From the NCBI RefSeq assembly GCF_007097145.1, contig NZ_VJVZ01000006.1:213303-277302 (forward strand): a stretch of 64,000 bases of DNA, in the 5' to 3' direction. The translations under genes and the position numbers were made by a program. The notes beneath the pieces were generated by a model that was not told where the DNA came from, made no database searches, and worked only from the letters and a program-made list of their open reading frames with translations. Positions 8,994 through 18,010 of this stretch are shown here, one piece after another. How positions within the stretch are numbered: position 1 is the first letter of the stretch; each line of letters starts with the position of its first letter. The stretch comes from Flavobacterium zepuense. GTDB taxonomy: Bacteria > Bacteroidota > Bacteroidia > Flavobacteriales > Flavobacteriaceae.

Positions 8994-9749
8994 ATGTTAC
9001 AAGTTGTTATTATAGGTTCGGGTAATGTGGCGCAGCATCTCATAAAAGCATTCGCGAATAATGCAAATGCTAAGCTTGTGCAGGCATTTGCACGCCATCC
9101 GCAGGACCTGGAGCATCTGCTTCCGGCAACGGCCATAACAAGTTCCTACGATACTATTACAGAGGCAGATATTTACATTATCGCAGTAAAAGATGATGCC
9201 ATTGCACACATATCATCGCAATTACCTTTTACCGGCAGGCTTGTAGTACATACTTCGGGCAGCAGCGGTTTGGATCAGCTGGACAATAAAAACCGGCGCG
9301 GGGTGTTTTATCCGTTGCAAACGTTCTCAAAAAATAAAGAGATAGACTTTAGCGTTGTCCCTCTGTGCCTTGAAATCGAAAAGGAAATGGACTATCAAAC
9401 TTTAGAAGATCTGGCAAAAGGCTTATCTGAAAGTATTTACAATATTGATTCAGAACAAAGAAAAGCCCTGCATGTAGCCGCGGTATTTGTAAATAATTTT
9501 ACCAACCATATGTATGCTATTGGTGGCGAAATTTGTAGCCAAAATAACATACCGTTTGATATATTGGGTCCGCTGATTCAGGAAACAGCCGACAAAATAA
9601 ATACACTGACGCCAAAAGAAGCACAAACAGGCCCTGCCATAAGGCACGACGGGCAAACGATACAAAAACACCTGGATTTTCTTGAAAAAGAAAACCATAA
9701 AGAGTTATATACATTAATTACCCAATCGATACAACAAACAAATGAGTAA
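8994..9749 (+). CDS. Rossmann-like DUF2520 protein
   Basis: This 251-residue cytosolic protein has an N-terminal dinucleotide-binding Rossmann fold (VVIIGSGNVAQHL, IYIIAVKDDAI, LVVHTSGSSG) and a C-terminal helical DUF2520 domain (AAVFVNNFTNHMYAIG, TGPAIRHD). The fold resembles 6-phosphogluconate or pyrroline-5-carboxylate dehydrogenases, but the substrate is not established. It heads a run of closely spaced genes and overlaps the KdsC-like phosphatase by 8 bp, so co-expression is likely. Confidence 0.88.
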   Translation: MLQVVIIGSGNVAQHLIKAFANNANAKLVQAFARHPQDLEHLLPATAITSSYDTITEADIYIIAVKDDAIAHISSQLPFTGRLVVHTSGSSGLDQLDNKNRRGVFYPLQTFSKNKEIDFSVVPLCLEIEKEMDYQTLEDLAKGLSESIYNIDSEQRKALHVAAVFVNNFTNHMYAIGGEICSQNNIPFDILGPLIQETADKINTLTPKEAQTGPAIRHDGQTIQKHLDFLEKENHKELYTLITQSIQQTNE

Positions 9750-10269
9750 GAGCTATAAAGAGCTGATGAACGATATTACCACATTTATTTTTGATGTGGA
9801 CGGCGTACTTACAGATGGTACCATACACATTGCACCTAATGGTGAAATGCTGCGCAACATGAACATTCGCGACGGCTATGCCATGAAGGCCGCCGTAGAG
9901 CACGGTTATACGGTATGTATAATATCGGGCGGATTAAATGAGGGCGTTCGCATAAGGCTGCGTAACCTGGGCATTACCGATATTTACCTGGGCGTGCCTA
10001 ACAAAGTGGAGACTTTTGATGAGTTTACCGACATTTACAATATTAAACCGGAACAGGTGTTGTACATGGGAGACGATATCCCTGATTACCATGTTATGAA
10101 GCTCGTAGGCCTGCCTACCTGCCCTCAGGATGCTGCTCCGGAAATTAAAGAACTGAGCAAATACATATCGCACAAAAATGGCGGAACCGGCTGCGTGCGC
10201 GATGTAATAGAGCAGGTTATGAAGGTTCAGGGCAAATGGATGGAACACTTTAATGCACGGTACGATTAA
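9742..10269 (+). CDS. KdsC-like HAD phosphatase
   Basis: This 175-residue HAD-superfamily enzyme contains motif I FDVDGVLTDG (catalytic DxD), motif II CIISGG, and the motif IV region MGDDIPDYHVM. The short C0-cap form and length match 3-deoxy-D-manno-octulosonate 8-phosphate phosphatase (KdsC), which releases KDO for the lipid A inner core. Substrate specificity is inferred from family resemblance only. It overlaps the DUF2520 gene by 8 bp. Confidence 0.85.
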   Translation: MSKSYKELMNDITTFIFDVDGVLTDGTIHIAPNGEMLRNMNIRDGYAMKAAVEHGYTVCIISGGLNEGVRIRLRNLGITDIYLGVPNKVETFDEFTDIYNIKPEQVLYMGDDIPDYHVMKLVGLPTCPQDAAPEIKELSKYISHKNGGTGCVRDVIEQVMKVQGKWMEHFNARYD

Positions 10270-10327
10270 ATTCCAAAATAGAAATTTCAAATAACAAACC
10301 TTACATAAAACGATTTATCAGTAACGA

Positions 10328-11230
10328 ATGAAGTTTTTAAAATTAATAGGATTCCCAAATTTACTATTGCTGGCTTTTGGCATGTTTGTTTTTAAATACG
10401 GCTTTTTAGACCATCAGGAAAATTTGCAGTTAGCAATAAATAACTTGCAGTATGCACTTATGGTCCTTGCCTGTGTACTTATAGCAGCGGGCGGATTTTT
10501 TATGAACAACATTTTTGGTTTCGGTAAAGACGAACATCCTGAAATTACTGAAGCTAAAGGTTATAATTTTTACGCAGCGTTTACGGTTGTGGGTATAGGG
10601 TTAGGATATTATATTGCCGATTTTGTAGGCAAACCGTTTTTTACGGGTGTATTCATCATCGGTGCAGCATTGTTTTATATCTATGCTACCAGTTTAAAAG
10701 CTACTATTATTGTGAGCAATATTATTATAGCGGCTGTAATTGCTTTACCCATATTAACTATAGGGGTATTTACCCTATACCCTATCCTTAATAACGACAA
10801 TCACATCCAGATAGCAACAATATTCGATGTGCTTTTAGATTACGCCATTTTTACATTTGTAATAGGCTTGATACTTACTTTTGTAAACGACCTTGCTAAT
10901 ATTGATGCTGATTATAACAATGGCGTTACCACTTTACCTATTGTGTTAGGCAGGGCAAGGACTATGAAAATAGTAATTGGGCTAACAATAATTCCGATAG
11001 CGCTGTTGCTGTATTACACACAGTCGTATATAATAGACCTTACGTTTGCACTTGGTTTCGGGTTGCTTTTCATCCTGGGTCCGCTTGTGTATTTCCTTAT
11101 AAAACTTTGGAGTGCAGTAAACGAAAAAGAATTCAGGCACCTTGAAGTGGTACTTAAACTTATATTGCTTTTTACCGCTGTATCATTGTCAGTTATAACT
11201 TTTAATATAAATTACAATGTTAAGGGATAA
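10328..11230 (+). CDS. UbiA-like membrane prenyltransferase homologue, degenerate motifs
   Basis: This 300-residue integral membrane protein has about eight hydrophobic segments and the layout of the UbiA superfamily. Members annotated as geranylgeranylglycerol-phosphate geranylgeranyltransferase occupy similar positions in flavobacteria. The first Asp-rich motif, normally NDxxDxxxD, reads NNIFGFGKDE here and the loop after it looks shortened. The second motif reads NDLANIDADYNNG, followed by a well-preserved VTTLPIVLG. Magnesium-diphosphate binding may therefore be impaired. Catalytic activity is doubtful, though family membership is likely. It overlaps the maf gene by 14 bp. Confidence 0.75.
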   Translation: MKFLKLIGFPNLLLLAFGMFVFKYGFLDHQENLQLAINNLQYALMVLACVLIAAGGFFMNNIFGFGKDEHPEITEAKGYNFYAAFTVVGIGLGYYIADFVGKPFFTGVFIIGAALFYIYATSLKATIIVSNIIIAAVIALPILTIGVFTLYPILNNDNHIQIATIFDVLLDYAIFTFVIGLILTFVNDLANIDADYNNGVTTLPIVLGRARTMKIVIGLTIIPIALLLYYTQSYIIDLTFALGFGLLFILGPLVYFLIKLWSAVNEKEFRHLEVVLKLILLFTAVSLSVITFNINYNVKG

Positions 11231-11801
11231 ATTAAAAAACTATAAACTTATACTGGCTTCAGGATCGCCCAGGAGGCAACAGTTTTTGCGCGAGCTTGAT
11301 GTTGATTTTGAAATACGGCTTAAAGATGTAGAGGAGATCTACCCCGAAAACTTACAGGGAGCTGAAATAACCGATTTTCTTGCCAAACTTAAAGCCGATG
11401 CGTTAGAAGACAGCCTTAGTAATGATGAAATAGCCATTACGAGCGATACCATTGTATGGCATGAAAATAAAGCACTTGGCAAGCCTAAAGATTATGATGA
11501 TGCCTTTGCCATGTTACAATCGTTATCAGGTAAAACGCATGAGGTTATTACATCGGTATGCATAAAAAATGCCGGTGAAGCCAATGTATTTAACGAAACC
11601 ACGAGGGTAACATTTAATACGTTATCTGATGACGAAATAAAATATTACTTGGATAACTACAAGCCTTTTGATAAGGCCGGTTCGTACGGCATACAGGAAT
11701 GGATAGGCCTTGTTGCCATTGCCCATATAGATGGATCCTATGCCAATGTTGTGGGCATGCCGGTAGACAAAGTTTACCAATATTTGAGTAAATTCGCGTA
11801 A
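11217..11801 (+). CDS. Maf-like nucleotide pyrophosphatase
   Basis: This 194-residue protein has the Maf/YhdE fold: LASGSPRRQQFLREL at the N-terminus, SDTIVW in the middle and DKAGSYGIQEW followed by VVGMP near the C-terminus. The family hydrolyses non-canonical or modified nucleoside triphosphates (dTTP/UTP or m7GTP groups) and is linked to septum control in some bacteria. The exact substrate group is not assigned here. The start overlaps the end of the UbiA-like gene, and the small MscS gene follows after 10 bp. Confidence 0.9.
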   Translation: MLRDKLKNYKLILASGSPRRQQFLRELDVDFEIRLKDVEEIYPENLQGAEITDFLAKLKADALEDSLSNDEIAITSDTIVWHENKALGKPKDYDDAFAMLQSLSGKTHEVITSVCIKNAGEANVFNETTRVTFNTLSDDEIKYYLDNYKPFDKAGSYGIQEWIGLVAIAHIDGSYANVVGMPVDKVYQYLSKFA

Positions 11802-11811
11802 AGCATACTGA

Positions 11812-12339
11812 ATGGAAAAATTTGAATATTCCTTAGAATTATGGCGCACCGGTATTGTACTGGTGGTGTTTATAATCCTAAATTTTATAATTACCAAGCT
11901 TACCAAGCGCTATGCAAAGGCATCGCATCTATCAGAGCATCGTACCAATCTTATAGCCAAATACATAGATTTTTTAATGTTCGGCCTTTTTTGCGTGGTG
12001 ATAATTGCCGTATGGGGTTCTAAATCAACCGATGTATTTACATTTATTGGTACGGCATTAACCATTATAGGTGTTGCTTTTTTTGCGCAGTGGTCCATCC
12101 TCAGTAATATTACATCAGGCATTATACTGTTCTTTACATTCCCTTTCCGCATAGGCGATGTAATCCGCGTTCACGATAAAGATTTCCCTATAGAGGCCCA
12201 GATAGAAGACATCAAAGCATTCCATACTTTACTTCGCACCCGCGAAGGCGAGCTAATTACCTACCCCAACAGCCTCCTTTTGCAAAAAGGCGTGAGCATT
12301 GTGCCTATAAAACAGGAAGACAAAGAATTTTACGATTAA
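11812..12339 (+). CDS. Short MscS-type channel protein
   Basis: This 175-residue membrane protein has three hydrophobic segments and a minimal MscS core: FIGTALTIIGVAFFAQWSIL for the pore helix, then the beta domain starting FPFRIGDVIRVHDKD. It is far shorter than the channel at 4240 and lacks the long C-terminal cage domain. Small versions of this kind occur in Bacteroidota. The gene lies between maf and the PIG-L gene, with gaps of 10 and 4 bp, so it is probably in their operon. Confidence 0.85.
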   Translation: MEKFEYSLELWRTGIVLVVFIILNFIITKLTKRYAKASHLSEHRTNLIAKYIDFLMFGLFCVVIIAVWGSKSTDVFTFIGTALTIIGVAFFAQWSILSNITSGIILFFTFPFRIGDVIRVHDKDFPIEAQIEDIKAFHTLLRTREGELITYPNSLLLQKGVSIVPIKQEDKEFYD

Positions 12340-12343
12340 AGCC

Positions 12344-14830
12344 ATGCAAAACAAATTTATATACTTCTTACTCTTTTGCAATACCCTTTGCTACGCACAG
12401 CCCGAAAAGCCTACATCGGCAGAGATTTACCATAGGCTGGAAAAGCTGAACTTTTTAGGATCGGTACTTTATATAGCCGCCCACCCTGATGATGAGAACA
12501 ACGAGCTGATATCTTATTTAGCGAACGACACCAAGGCCCGCACCGGCTATCTTGCCCTTACACGTGGCGATGGTGGCCAAAACCTTATTGGGCTTGAATT
12601 GCGGGAACTACTTGGCGTTATCCGTACACAGGAACTTATAGAAGCCCGTAATATTGATGGTGGCGAGCAGTTTTTTAGCCGTGCCAACGATTTTGGATTC
12701 TCTAAAATGCCCGATGAAACCTTGCAAATATGGAACAAAAAGGAAGTTTTGCAGGACATGGTATGGGTTATCCGCCAGTTTGAACCCGATGTTATCATAA
12801 CCCGTTTTGACCACCGTTCGCCGGGATCTACACACGGGCATCACACCTCTTCGGCCATGCTTACACAAGAGGCTTACGACCTTGCAGCCGATAAAAATTA
12901 TGAGCCGGAGCAACTAAAATACAATACCATATGGCAGCCCAAACGTGTATTCTTTAACGTATCATGGTGGTTTTTTGGCGGTAAAGACAAATTTGATAAG
13001 GTTGATAAATCAAAATACATAAACCTGCAAACCGGTACTTATTTTCCGCTTTTAGGAAAATCCAACCAGGAAATTGCCGCCCTTAGCCGCAGCAGGCATA
13101 AATCGCAGGGCTTTGGCTCAACCGGAGAGCGCGGCGACGATATGGAGTACCTGGAGCTTATTAAAGGTGACATTCCTAAAGACAAGCAAAATCTTTTTGA
13201 AGGCATAGATACATCGTGGAACCGTGTTAAAGGCGGCAAAGCTATTGGCGATGCGGTTACAGCGGTATTAAAAAGCTACGATTTTAAAAATCCGGCAGCA
13301 TCTGTTCCGGCATTAGTAAAAATATATTCGCAGATAAATAATCTGGAGAATGGCTACTGGAAAACCCAGAAGCTAAAAGAAATTAGAGAGCTTATTGCAC
13401 AATGCAGCGGCTTATATTTAGAAGCCGTGGCAGAGCAGCAATCTGCAACTCCCAGCAGCAAGCTTAAAGTTAAATGGGAGGCCATTAACCGTAGCGCTAT
13501 TGCCATGAGCCTGAAATCGCTAACGGTTCAGCCTGAAAATGCTGTTATCAGTCAGAACCTTCCGTTAGCTAATAATATTGGGCAAAACAATACACTTGAT
13601 GTTTTGCTGCCAAAAACACTGGCGTTTACATCGCCTTACTGGCTTACCGAAAAAGGTACTGCGGGCATGTATACGGTAAACGACCTTCATAAAATTGGAA
13701 AGGCCGATATCATAAGGGAAATGGCAGTTACATTTACCGTAGATATTGCCGGAGTACAGATTCCGTTTGAGCGAATGGTAAGTTATAAATTTAACGACCC
13801 TGTGGCAGGCGAAGTGTACCAGCCGTTGGATATAATCCCTGCTGTAACAACCCGCATACTCAACAAAGTACAGTTGTTTACCACTACTAAGTCGCAATCC
13901 ATAAGCATTAAAATAAAAGCCGGCAAAGAAAACGCTAAGGGCAGCCTTAGGTTTGAATTGCCACAAGGATGGAAGGTTACGCCTGCCTCGATTCCGTTCG
14001 ACCTGAAAAATAAAGGCAGTGAAACCATTGTGAGTTTTGAGGTTACGCCTCCCGATGCGCCATCTGAAGTTACAGGAAAAAGCATCGCAAACATTGATGG
14101 CGAAGATTTTGACAGGGAGCAGACCATCATTAATTACCCACATATTGACGCACAAAATGTGTTACTGCCTTCAACAGCTAAATTTACAAGGGCCGACCTG
14201 AAAACTAAAGGCGAAAATATTGCTTATGTTATGGGTGCGGGCGATAATATACCGGAAAGCCTGAGGCAGATGGGCTATAATGTTTCGGTTCTTAAAACCA
14301 CTGATATATCGGCGGAAAGCCTTGCTAATTATGATGCCGTTATTATGGGCATACGTGCCTACAACGTACTTGAAGACCTGGCGTTTAAGCAGCAAGTGCT
14401 TTTTAATTATGTAAATAATGGTGGTACCATGATAGTGCAGTACAATACTACGGGTGCGCTTACCGTTAAAGATGTTGCCCCTTACCCACTTCGCATTTCG
14501 CGCGAGCGTGTTACAGAGGAAGATGCAAAAATAACATTTCTGGACGCAACCAACAGGCTGTTAAACTATCCTAATAAGATAACAGCTAATGATTTTAAGG
14601 GCTGGGTGCAGGAACAGGGTTTGTACTACCCGGATGAATGGGGTAAGGAGTTTGTGCCGGTATTGTCGTCGCACGATAAAGGTGAAGACGATAAAAAAGG
14701 CGGACTGTTAATAGCGAAGTACGGAAAAGGGTATTACATTTATACCGGCTTAAGCTTCTTTAGGGAGTTGCCGGAAGGTGTTTCCGGCGCGTACAGGCTT
14801 ATGGCGAATATGATAGCTGCGGGACAATAA
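12344..14830 (+). CDS. Secreted PIG-L/LmbE-family deacetylase
   Basis: This 828-residue protein begins with a signal peptide (cleavage near CYAQP). The PIG-L domain has the zinc-binding AAHPDDENNE motif at about residues 45-54 and the later STHGHHTSS histidines. A middle region of beta-sandwich character is followed by a C-terminal segment (MGYNVSVLKT, YDAVIMGIRAYN) resembling a ThuA/GATase-like domain. PIG-L enzymes remove N-acetyl groups from amino sugars, and the large multidomain form in Bacteroidota is probably periplasmic. The glycan substrate is unknown. The gene starts 4 bp after the small MscS gene. Confidence 0.88.
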   Translation: MQNKFIYFLLFCNTLCYAQPEKPTSAEIYHRLEKLNFLGSVLYIAAHPDDENNELISYLANDTKARTGYLALTRGDGGQNLIGLELRELLGVIRTQELIEARNIDGGEQFFSRANDFGFSKMPDETLQIWNKKEVLQDMVWVIRQFEPDVIITRFDHRSPGSTHGHHTSSAMLTQEAYDLAADKNYEPEQLKYNTIWQPKRVFFNVSWWFFGGKDKFDKVDKSKYINLQTGTYFPLLGKSNQEIAALSRSRHKSQGFGSTGERGDDMEYLELIKGDIPKDKQNLFEGIDTSWNRVKGGKAIGDAVTAVLKSYDFKNPAASVPALVKIYSQINNLENGYWKTQKLKEIRELIAQCSGLYLEAVAEQQSATPSSKLKVKWEAINRSAIAMSLKSLTVQPENAVISQNLPLANNIGQNNTLDVLLPKTLAFTSPYWLTEKGTAGMYTVNDLHKIGKADIIREMAVTFTVDIAGVQIPFERMVSYKFNDPVAGEVYQPLDIIPAVTTRILNKVQLFTTTKSQSISIKIKAGKENAKGSLRFELPQGWKVTPASIPFDLKNKGSETIVSFEVTPPDAPSEVTGKSIANIDGEDFDREQTIINYPHIDAQNVLLPSTAKFTRADLKTKGENIAYVMGAGDNIPESLRQMGYNVSVLKTTDISAESLANYDAVIMGIRAYNVLEDLAFKQQVLFNYVNNGGTMIVQYNTTGALTVKDVAPYPLRISRERVTEEDAKITFLDATNRLLNYPNKITANDFKGWVQEQGLYYPDEWGKEFVPVLSSHDKGEDDKKGGLLIAKYGKGYYIYTGLSFFRELPEGVSGAYRLMANMIAAGQ

Positions 14831-14833
14831 TAC

Positions 14834-14999
14834 AGTGGATTTGTTAATGCAGGGATTCGGTTATTTGAGGATTCGGTTATTTGATTGACAAGATTCACCA
14901 CAAATAACCAGATAACCAGATAACCAAATTAACGCATTAACACAAGTTGATTTTGGTAGTAGCGACAAATTACCGCATTGCCACATTAACAAATCCACT
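14834..14999. repeat. 166-bp MITE-like palindromic element
   Basis: The segment is bounded by perfect 15-bp inverted repeats (AGTGGATTTGTTAAT at 14834-14848; its complement at 14985-14999). Inside are two perfect tandem copies of GGATTCGGTTATTTGA (14853-14868 and 14869-14884), then CAAATAACC and ATAACCAG words that are complementary to them, and a second inverted pair GTTAATGC/GCATTAAC (14843-14850 and 14934-14941). The whole could fold as a long imperfect hairpin. It codes for nothing recognisable, and no target duplication is evident. Confidence 0.55.
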
Positions 15000-15058
15000 A
15001 AAAATTCTGTAACAAAACAAAAGAATACAAGTCTTATAAAGAGATATAGCAAACAGGT

Positions 15059-15163
15059 ATGAAAGATAATCCAACTTCATGGAAAAAAAGTTACTCGCTG
15101 GTGCTGCTGCTCAATATTATATATATAGTGCTGTTTTATTTTTTAATGCAAATATATTCGTAG
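15059..15163 (+). CDS. 34-residue membrane peptide upstream of symporter
   Basis: This short open frame starts at ATG 15059, with a purine-rich CAGG just before it, and encodes a short polar head (MKDNPTSWKKSYS) and one hydrophobic helix (LVLLLNIIYIVLFYFLMQ). It ends 1 bp before the start of the sodium:solute symporter at 15165. The tight spacing, the basic-then-hydrophobic design and the lack of competing frames support a real gene. It may be a small subunit or stabiliser of the transporter, but that is inference. Confidence 0.6.
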   Translation: MKDNPTSWKKSYSLVLLLNIIYIVLFYFLMQIYS

Positions 15164-15164
15164 C

Positions 15165-16865
15165 ATGCAGTTAATAGACTGGATCATACTTTCTGCCACG
15201 CTCATTTTTATTGTTGCCTATGGTGCATTAAAAACACGCGGCAGTAAAAACGTAGAAGAATACATATTAGGCAGCAACGAAACCCCTTGGTGGACAGTGG
15301 GACTATCGGTTATGGCTACCCAGGCCAGTGCCATTACATTTCTTTCAACACCCGGCCAGGCCTACCATGACGGTATGGGCTTTGTGCAGTTTTACTTTGG
15401 TATGCCGCTGGCAATGGTAATCATCTGCATTACATTTATACCCATATACCACAGGCTTAAGGTTTTTACCGCTTACGAATTTTTAGAGCAGCGCTTTGAT
15501 GTTAAAACACGTACCCTGGCATCTATCTTATTTATGATACAGCGCGGTTTAGGTACTGGCCTAACCATTTATGCCCCTGCCATTATACTATCATCACTCT
15601 TAGGGTGGAATCTTAACGTAATGAACCTTGTAATAGGCGTTATGGTTATAATCTATACCGTTTCGGGTGGTACGCGTGCGGTAAACGTTACCCAAAAGCA
15701 ACAAATGTTTGTTATTATGGGCGGTATGATCATCACGTTTTTTATTATCCTTAGTTACCTGCCCGAAGAACTCAGCTTTAATAACGCCCTGCATATTGCC
15801 GGTGCTAATGACAAGTTGAATATATTAGAATTTTCTCTTGATCCTGAAAAACGTTATACCATCTGGAGTGGACTTGCCGGTGGTTTGTTCCTCTTCCTTT
15901 CTTATTTTGGGACAGACCAAAGCCAGGTACAGCGTTATTTATCGGGTAAATCTATCCGCGAAAGCCAGATGGGACTTATAATGAACGGCCTTTTAAAAGT
16001 GCCTATGCAGTTTTTTATATTGTTAATTGGGGTTATGGTGTTCGTGTTTTTCCAGTTCCACTCGGCTCCCCTGCATTTTAACCCAAACAATACACAAAGC
16101 ATAAACAACTCGCAATACAAAGGCGAATATAATAAACTGGAAAAACAACTGGACATACTGGCTGTTGAGAAAAAAGAGATAAGTATGCTCTACGTAAACC
16201 AGCTCAACCAGGATTATGATAATAAAGAGTTGCACAATCGGATGATTGCGCTTAATACCCGCGAAAAAGATCTGCGTGACCAAGCAAAAGACCTTATAAG
16301 CCAGGTTGATAAAACAGCCGAAACCAATGATAAAGATTACGTATTTCTGTACTTTATCTTAAACTTTTTACCGAAGGGTATGATAGGACTACTTTTGGCA
16401 GTTATTATCTCTGCAGCAATGTCGTCATCAGCATCGGGGTTGAATGCACTGGCATCTACCACCGCTATAGATATTTACAAACGTAACGTTAAAGGCGAAA
16501 AATCAGAAAAGCACTTTGTAAATGCCGCCAAAATATTTACCTTATTTTGGGGCGTAGTGGCTATACTATTTGCCTGTATAGGTACTATGTTTGAGAATCT
16601 TATACAGTTGGTAAATATTATAGGGTCAATATTTTATGGCACGGTACTGGGCATCTTCCTTGTAGCATTTTATATTAAGTACATTAAGGCACAAGCAATA
16701 TTTATTGGTGCAACGCTAAGCCAGTTATGCATATTTTATATTTATTATAAAGATGTAGTTAGCTTTTTATGGCTCAATATTATTGGTGCAGTACTCACCA
16801 TAATCATATCATCACTATTGCAATTTACTATAAATAATACATCTGTTAAGGCAGAGGAACTATAA
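15165..16865 (+). CDS. Sodium:solute symporter (SSS family)
   Basis: This 566-residue integral membrane transporter has about 13-14 hydrophobic segments and conserved SSS signatures (WWTVGLSVMATQASAITFL, YFGTDQSQVQRYLSGKS). It couples sodium entry to uptake of a solute that cannot be identified from sequence. An unusual hydrophilic, coiled-coil-like insert (about residues 300-385, KLEKQLDILAVEKKEISML) lies between membrane segments and is seen in some Bacteroidota members. The 34-residue peptide gene is directly upstream. A terminator follows at 16912. Confidence 0.92.
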   Translation: MQLIDWIILSATLIFIVAYGALKTRGSKNVEEYILGSNETPWWTVGLSVMATQASAITFLSTPGQAYHDGMGFVQFYFGMPLAMVIICITFIPIYHRLKVFTAYEFLEQRFDVKTRTLASILFMIQRGLGTGLTIYAPAIILSSLLGWNLNVMNLVIGVMVIIYTVSGGTRAVNVTQKQQMFVIMGGMIITFFIILSYLPEELSFNNALHIAGANDKLNILEFSLDPEKRYTIWSGLAGGLFLFLSYFGTDQSQVQRYLSGKSIRESQMGLIMNGLLKVPMQFFILLIGVMVFVFFQFHSAPLHFNPNNTQSINNSQYKGEYNKLEKQLDILAVEKKEISMLYVNQLNQDYDNKELHNRMIALNTREKDLRDQAKDLISQVDKTAETNDKDYVFLYFILNFLPKGMIGLLLAVIISAAMSSSASGLNALASTTAIDIYKRNVKGEKSEKHFVNAAKIFTLFWGVVAILFACIGTMFENLIQLVNIIGSIFYGTVLGIFLVAFYIKYIKAQAIFIGATLSQLCIFYIYYKDVVSFLWLNIIGAVLTIIISSLLQFTINNTSVKAEEL

Positions 16866-16911
16866 TCAGAGAGGTTTAAATCCATCTCTGCCTTTAGATT
16901 AGCAACATAAA

Positions 16912-16943
16912 AAAGAGGCTATCCTAAAACGGATGGCCTCTTT
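16912..16943 (+). terminator. Rho-independent terminator
   Basis: The stem AAAGAGGCTATCC / GGATGGCCTCTTT (one G-T pair) is followed by a T-rich tail, 46 bp after the symporter stop codon. Confidence 0.85.
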
Positions 16944-16968
16944 ATTTTTAGATTGTATGACTTAATTA

Positions 16969-17181
16969 TTATAAACGTATCCTAAATTTGTTATGTATCC
17001 TTGATATAACAGGACGGTTAAGAATAATGCCCGTGATGCATATAAGCATCAAAATAATAATCATAGTAAAGTAAATAAACCCTGCAAAAGTACTTAAGTC
17101 GGGAAAATCTGAAATAAGGAAAAAGAGCGTTGCTGTGAAGGTTATCACACAAAAAATAAGGCTTAAAAGTCGCATAGTCAT
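16969..17181 (-). CDS. Small two-TM hypothetical membrane protein
   Basis: This 70-residue frame encodes two hydrophobic helices (about residues 5-23 and 32-54) and a basic C-terminal tail (RISRIHNKFRIRL-like). A second start (MRLLSL) lies two codons in. No family is recognised. Composition and topology are protein-like, but there is no clear promoter. An AAAACAG/CTGTTTT pair near 17206-17245 upstream is the only structure seen. I regard it as plausible rather than certain. Confidence 0.5.
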   Translation of the reverse strand: MTMRLLSLIFCVITFTATLFFLISDFPDLSTFAGFIYFTMIIILMLICITGIILNRPVISRIHNKFRIRL

Positions 17182-17381
17182 TGTAGTTTAATGTTGCATG
17201 GAAAATAAAACAGATAAAAAAAGGACCCAAGAAGGATCCTGTTTTAAGATTTATTATCTTTCATGATAAATAAAACGTAGTTTCATTCATTATAAAAAAC
17301 ATGAAGGGCTTAACCCTTAGCGCTTTACTTTTTATAAAGGTAAGAAAAAATGTATTTAAGTATGTTAAATTATTAAAATTA

Positions 17382-17873
17382 TTACTGACGGTTTTTGTAA
17401 GCCGTAGTCATACTAAAAATTTTATTAAAGTAGTTGTCAAGGCATAAAAGGTCGGCATCAGATTTGCCACCACTTTTAATTACACCTTTATCTGTAAGAA
17501 ATTTTTCAGCACCCATCGGCTGGGCATGTTTCTTTTTAGCTGTCTTTTTAAGGAATATAAGGTTGCTTATTGTTACCCTGTATTTGCCTTCCCTTAACTC
17601 AATTTCAAAATCAAAGCTAAAGTCGTCTTTTAAAAAGTCTGATGTGCCCGGACAGGTATTTTTAAGCTCGGTACCGGTGCCTTTATAAACACCACCTTCA
17701 GATGATGTAATTTTTAGGCGCACGTGCCTGGAAATAATGGCCGGAATATTAGTTTCCTCACTAATAAAAACATTTTCCCATATAAGCTTTTCATTGCTAA
17801 TAATAAAACTATTAGCCTGGCTAAAACCGGACAACGAGCACAGGAGTAACAGCAGTAAAGCAATTTTTTTCAT
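17382..17873 (-). CDS. Secreted hypothetical protein
   Basis: This 163-residue protein has a clear signal peptide (MKKIALLLLLLCSLSGFSQA). The mature part is beta-rich, with FDFEIELREGKYRVTISNL near residue 93 and a lysine-rich KKTAKKKHA stretch. The fold description resembles DUF4468-type periplasmic proteins of Bacteroidota, but I cannot confirm that. The start at 17873 is preferred over an upstream in-frame start at 17939 because a promoter lies between them. It is transcribed alone. Confidence 0.75.
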   Translation of the reverse strand: MKKIALLLLLLCSLSGFSQANSFIISNEKLIWENVFISEETNIPAIISRHVRLKITSSEGGVYKGTGTELKNTCPGTSDFLKDDFSFDFEIELREGKYRVTISNLIFLKKTAKKKHAQPMGAEKFLTDKGVIKSGGKSDADLLCLDNYFNKIFSMTTAYKNRQ

Positions 17874-17911
17874 CGCTAATAAAAAGTTTATATATTGGCT
17901 TAAAACCGTAC

Positions 17912-17944
17912 CAAAGATAAATATTTTTTTAAGCTGCAATGCAA
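17912..17944 (-). promoter_or_regulatory. Promoter of the secreted hypothetical gene
   Basis: On the minus strand TATCTTTG (17919-17912) fits the -7 consensus, and TTG (17939-17937, 17-bp spacer) or TTTTG (17946-17942, about 22-bp spacer) could be the -33 element. Its position fixes the start codon at 17873. Confidence 0.55.
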
Positions 17945-18010
17945 AATTTCCTTACAATTAAATACCAATTTCATTACAATATTCATCATATAAATTGTAA
18001 CCTATGTGCC

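Noticed and set aside
14861..15052. 63-residue minus-strand frame
   Set aside because: It lies over the palindromic repeat element and has low-complexity composition.
17018..17230. 70-residue minus-strand frame overlapping the two-TM gene
   Set aside because: It is Tyr/Phe-rich, typical of an antiphase shadow, while the other frame has clean membrane topology.
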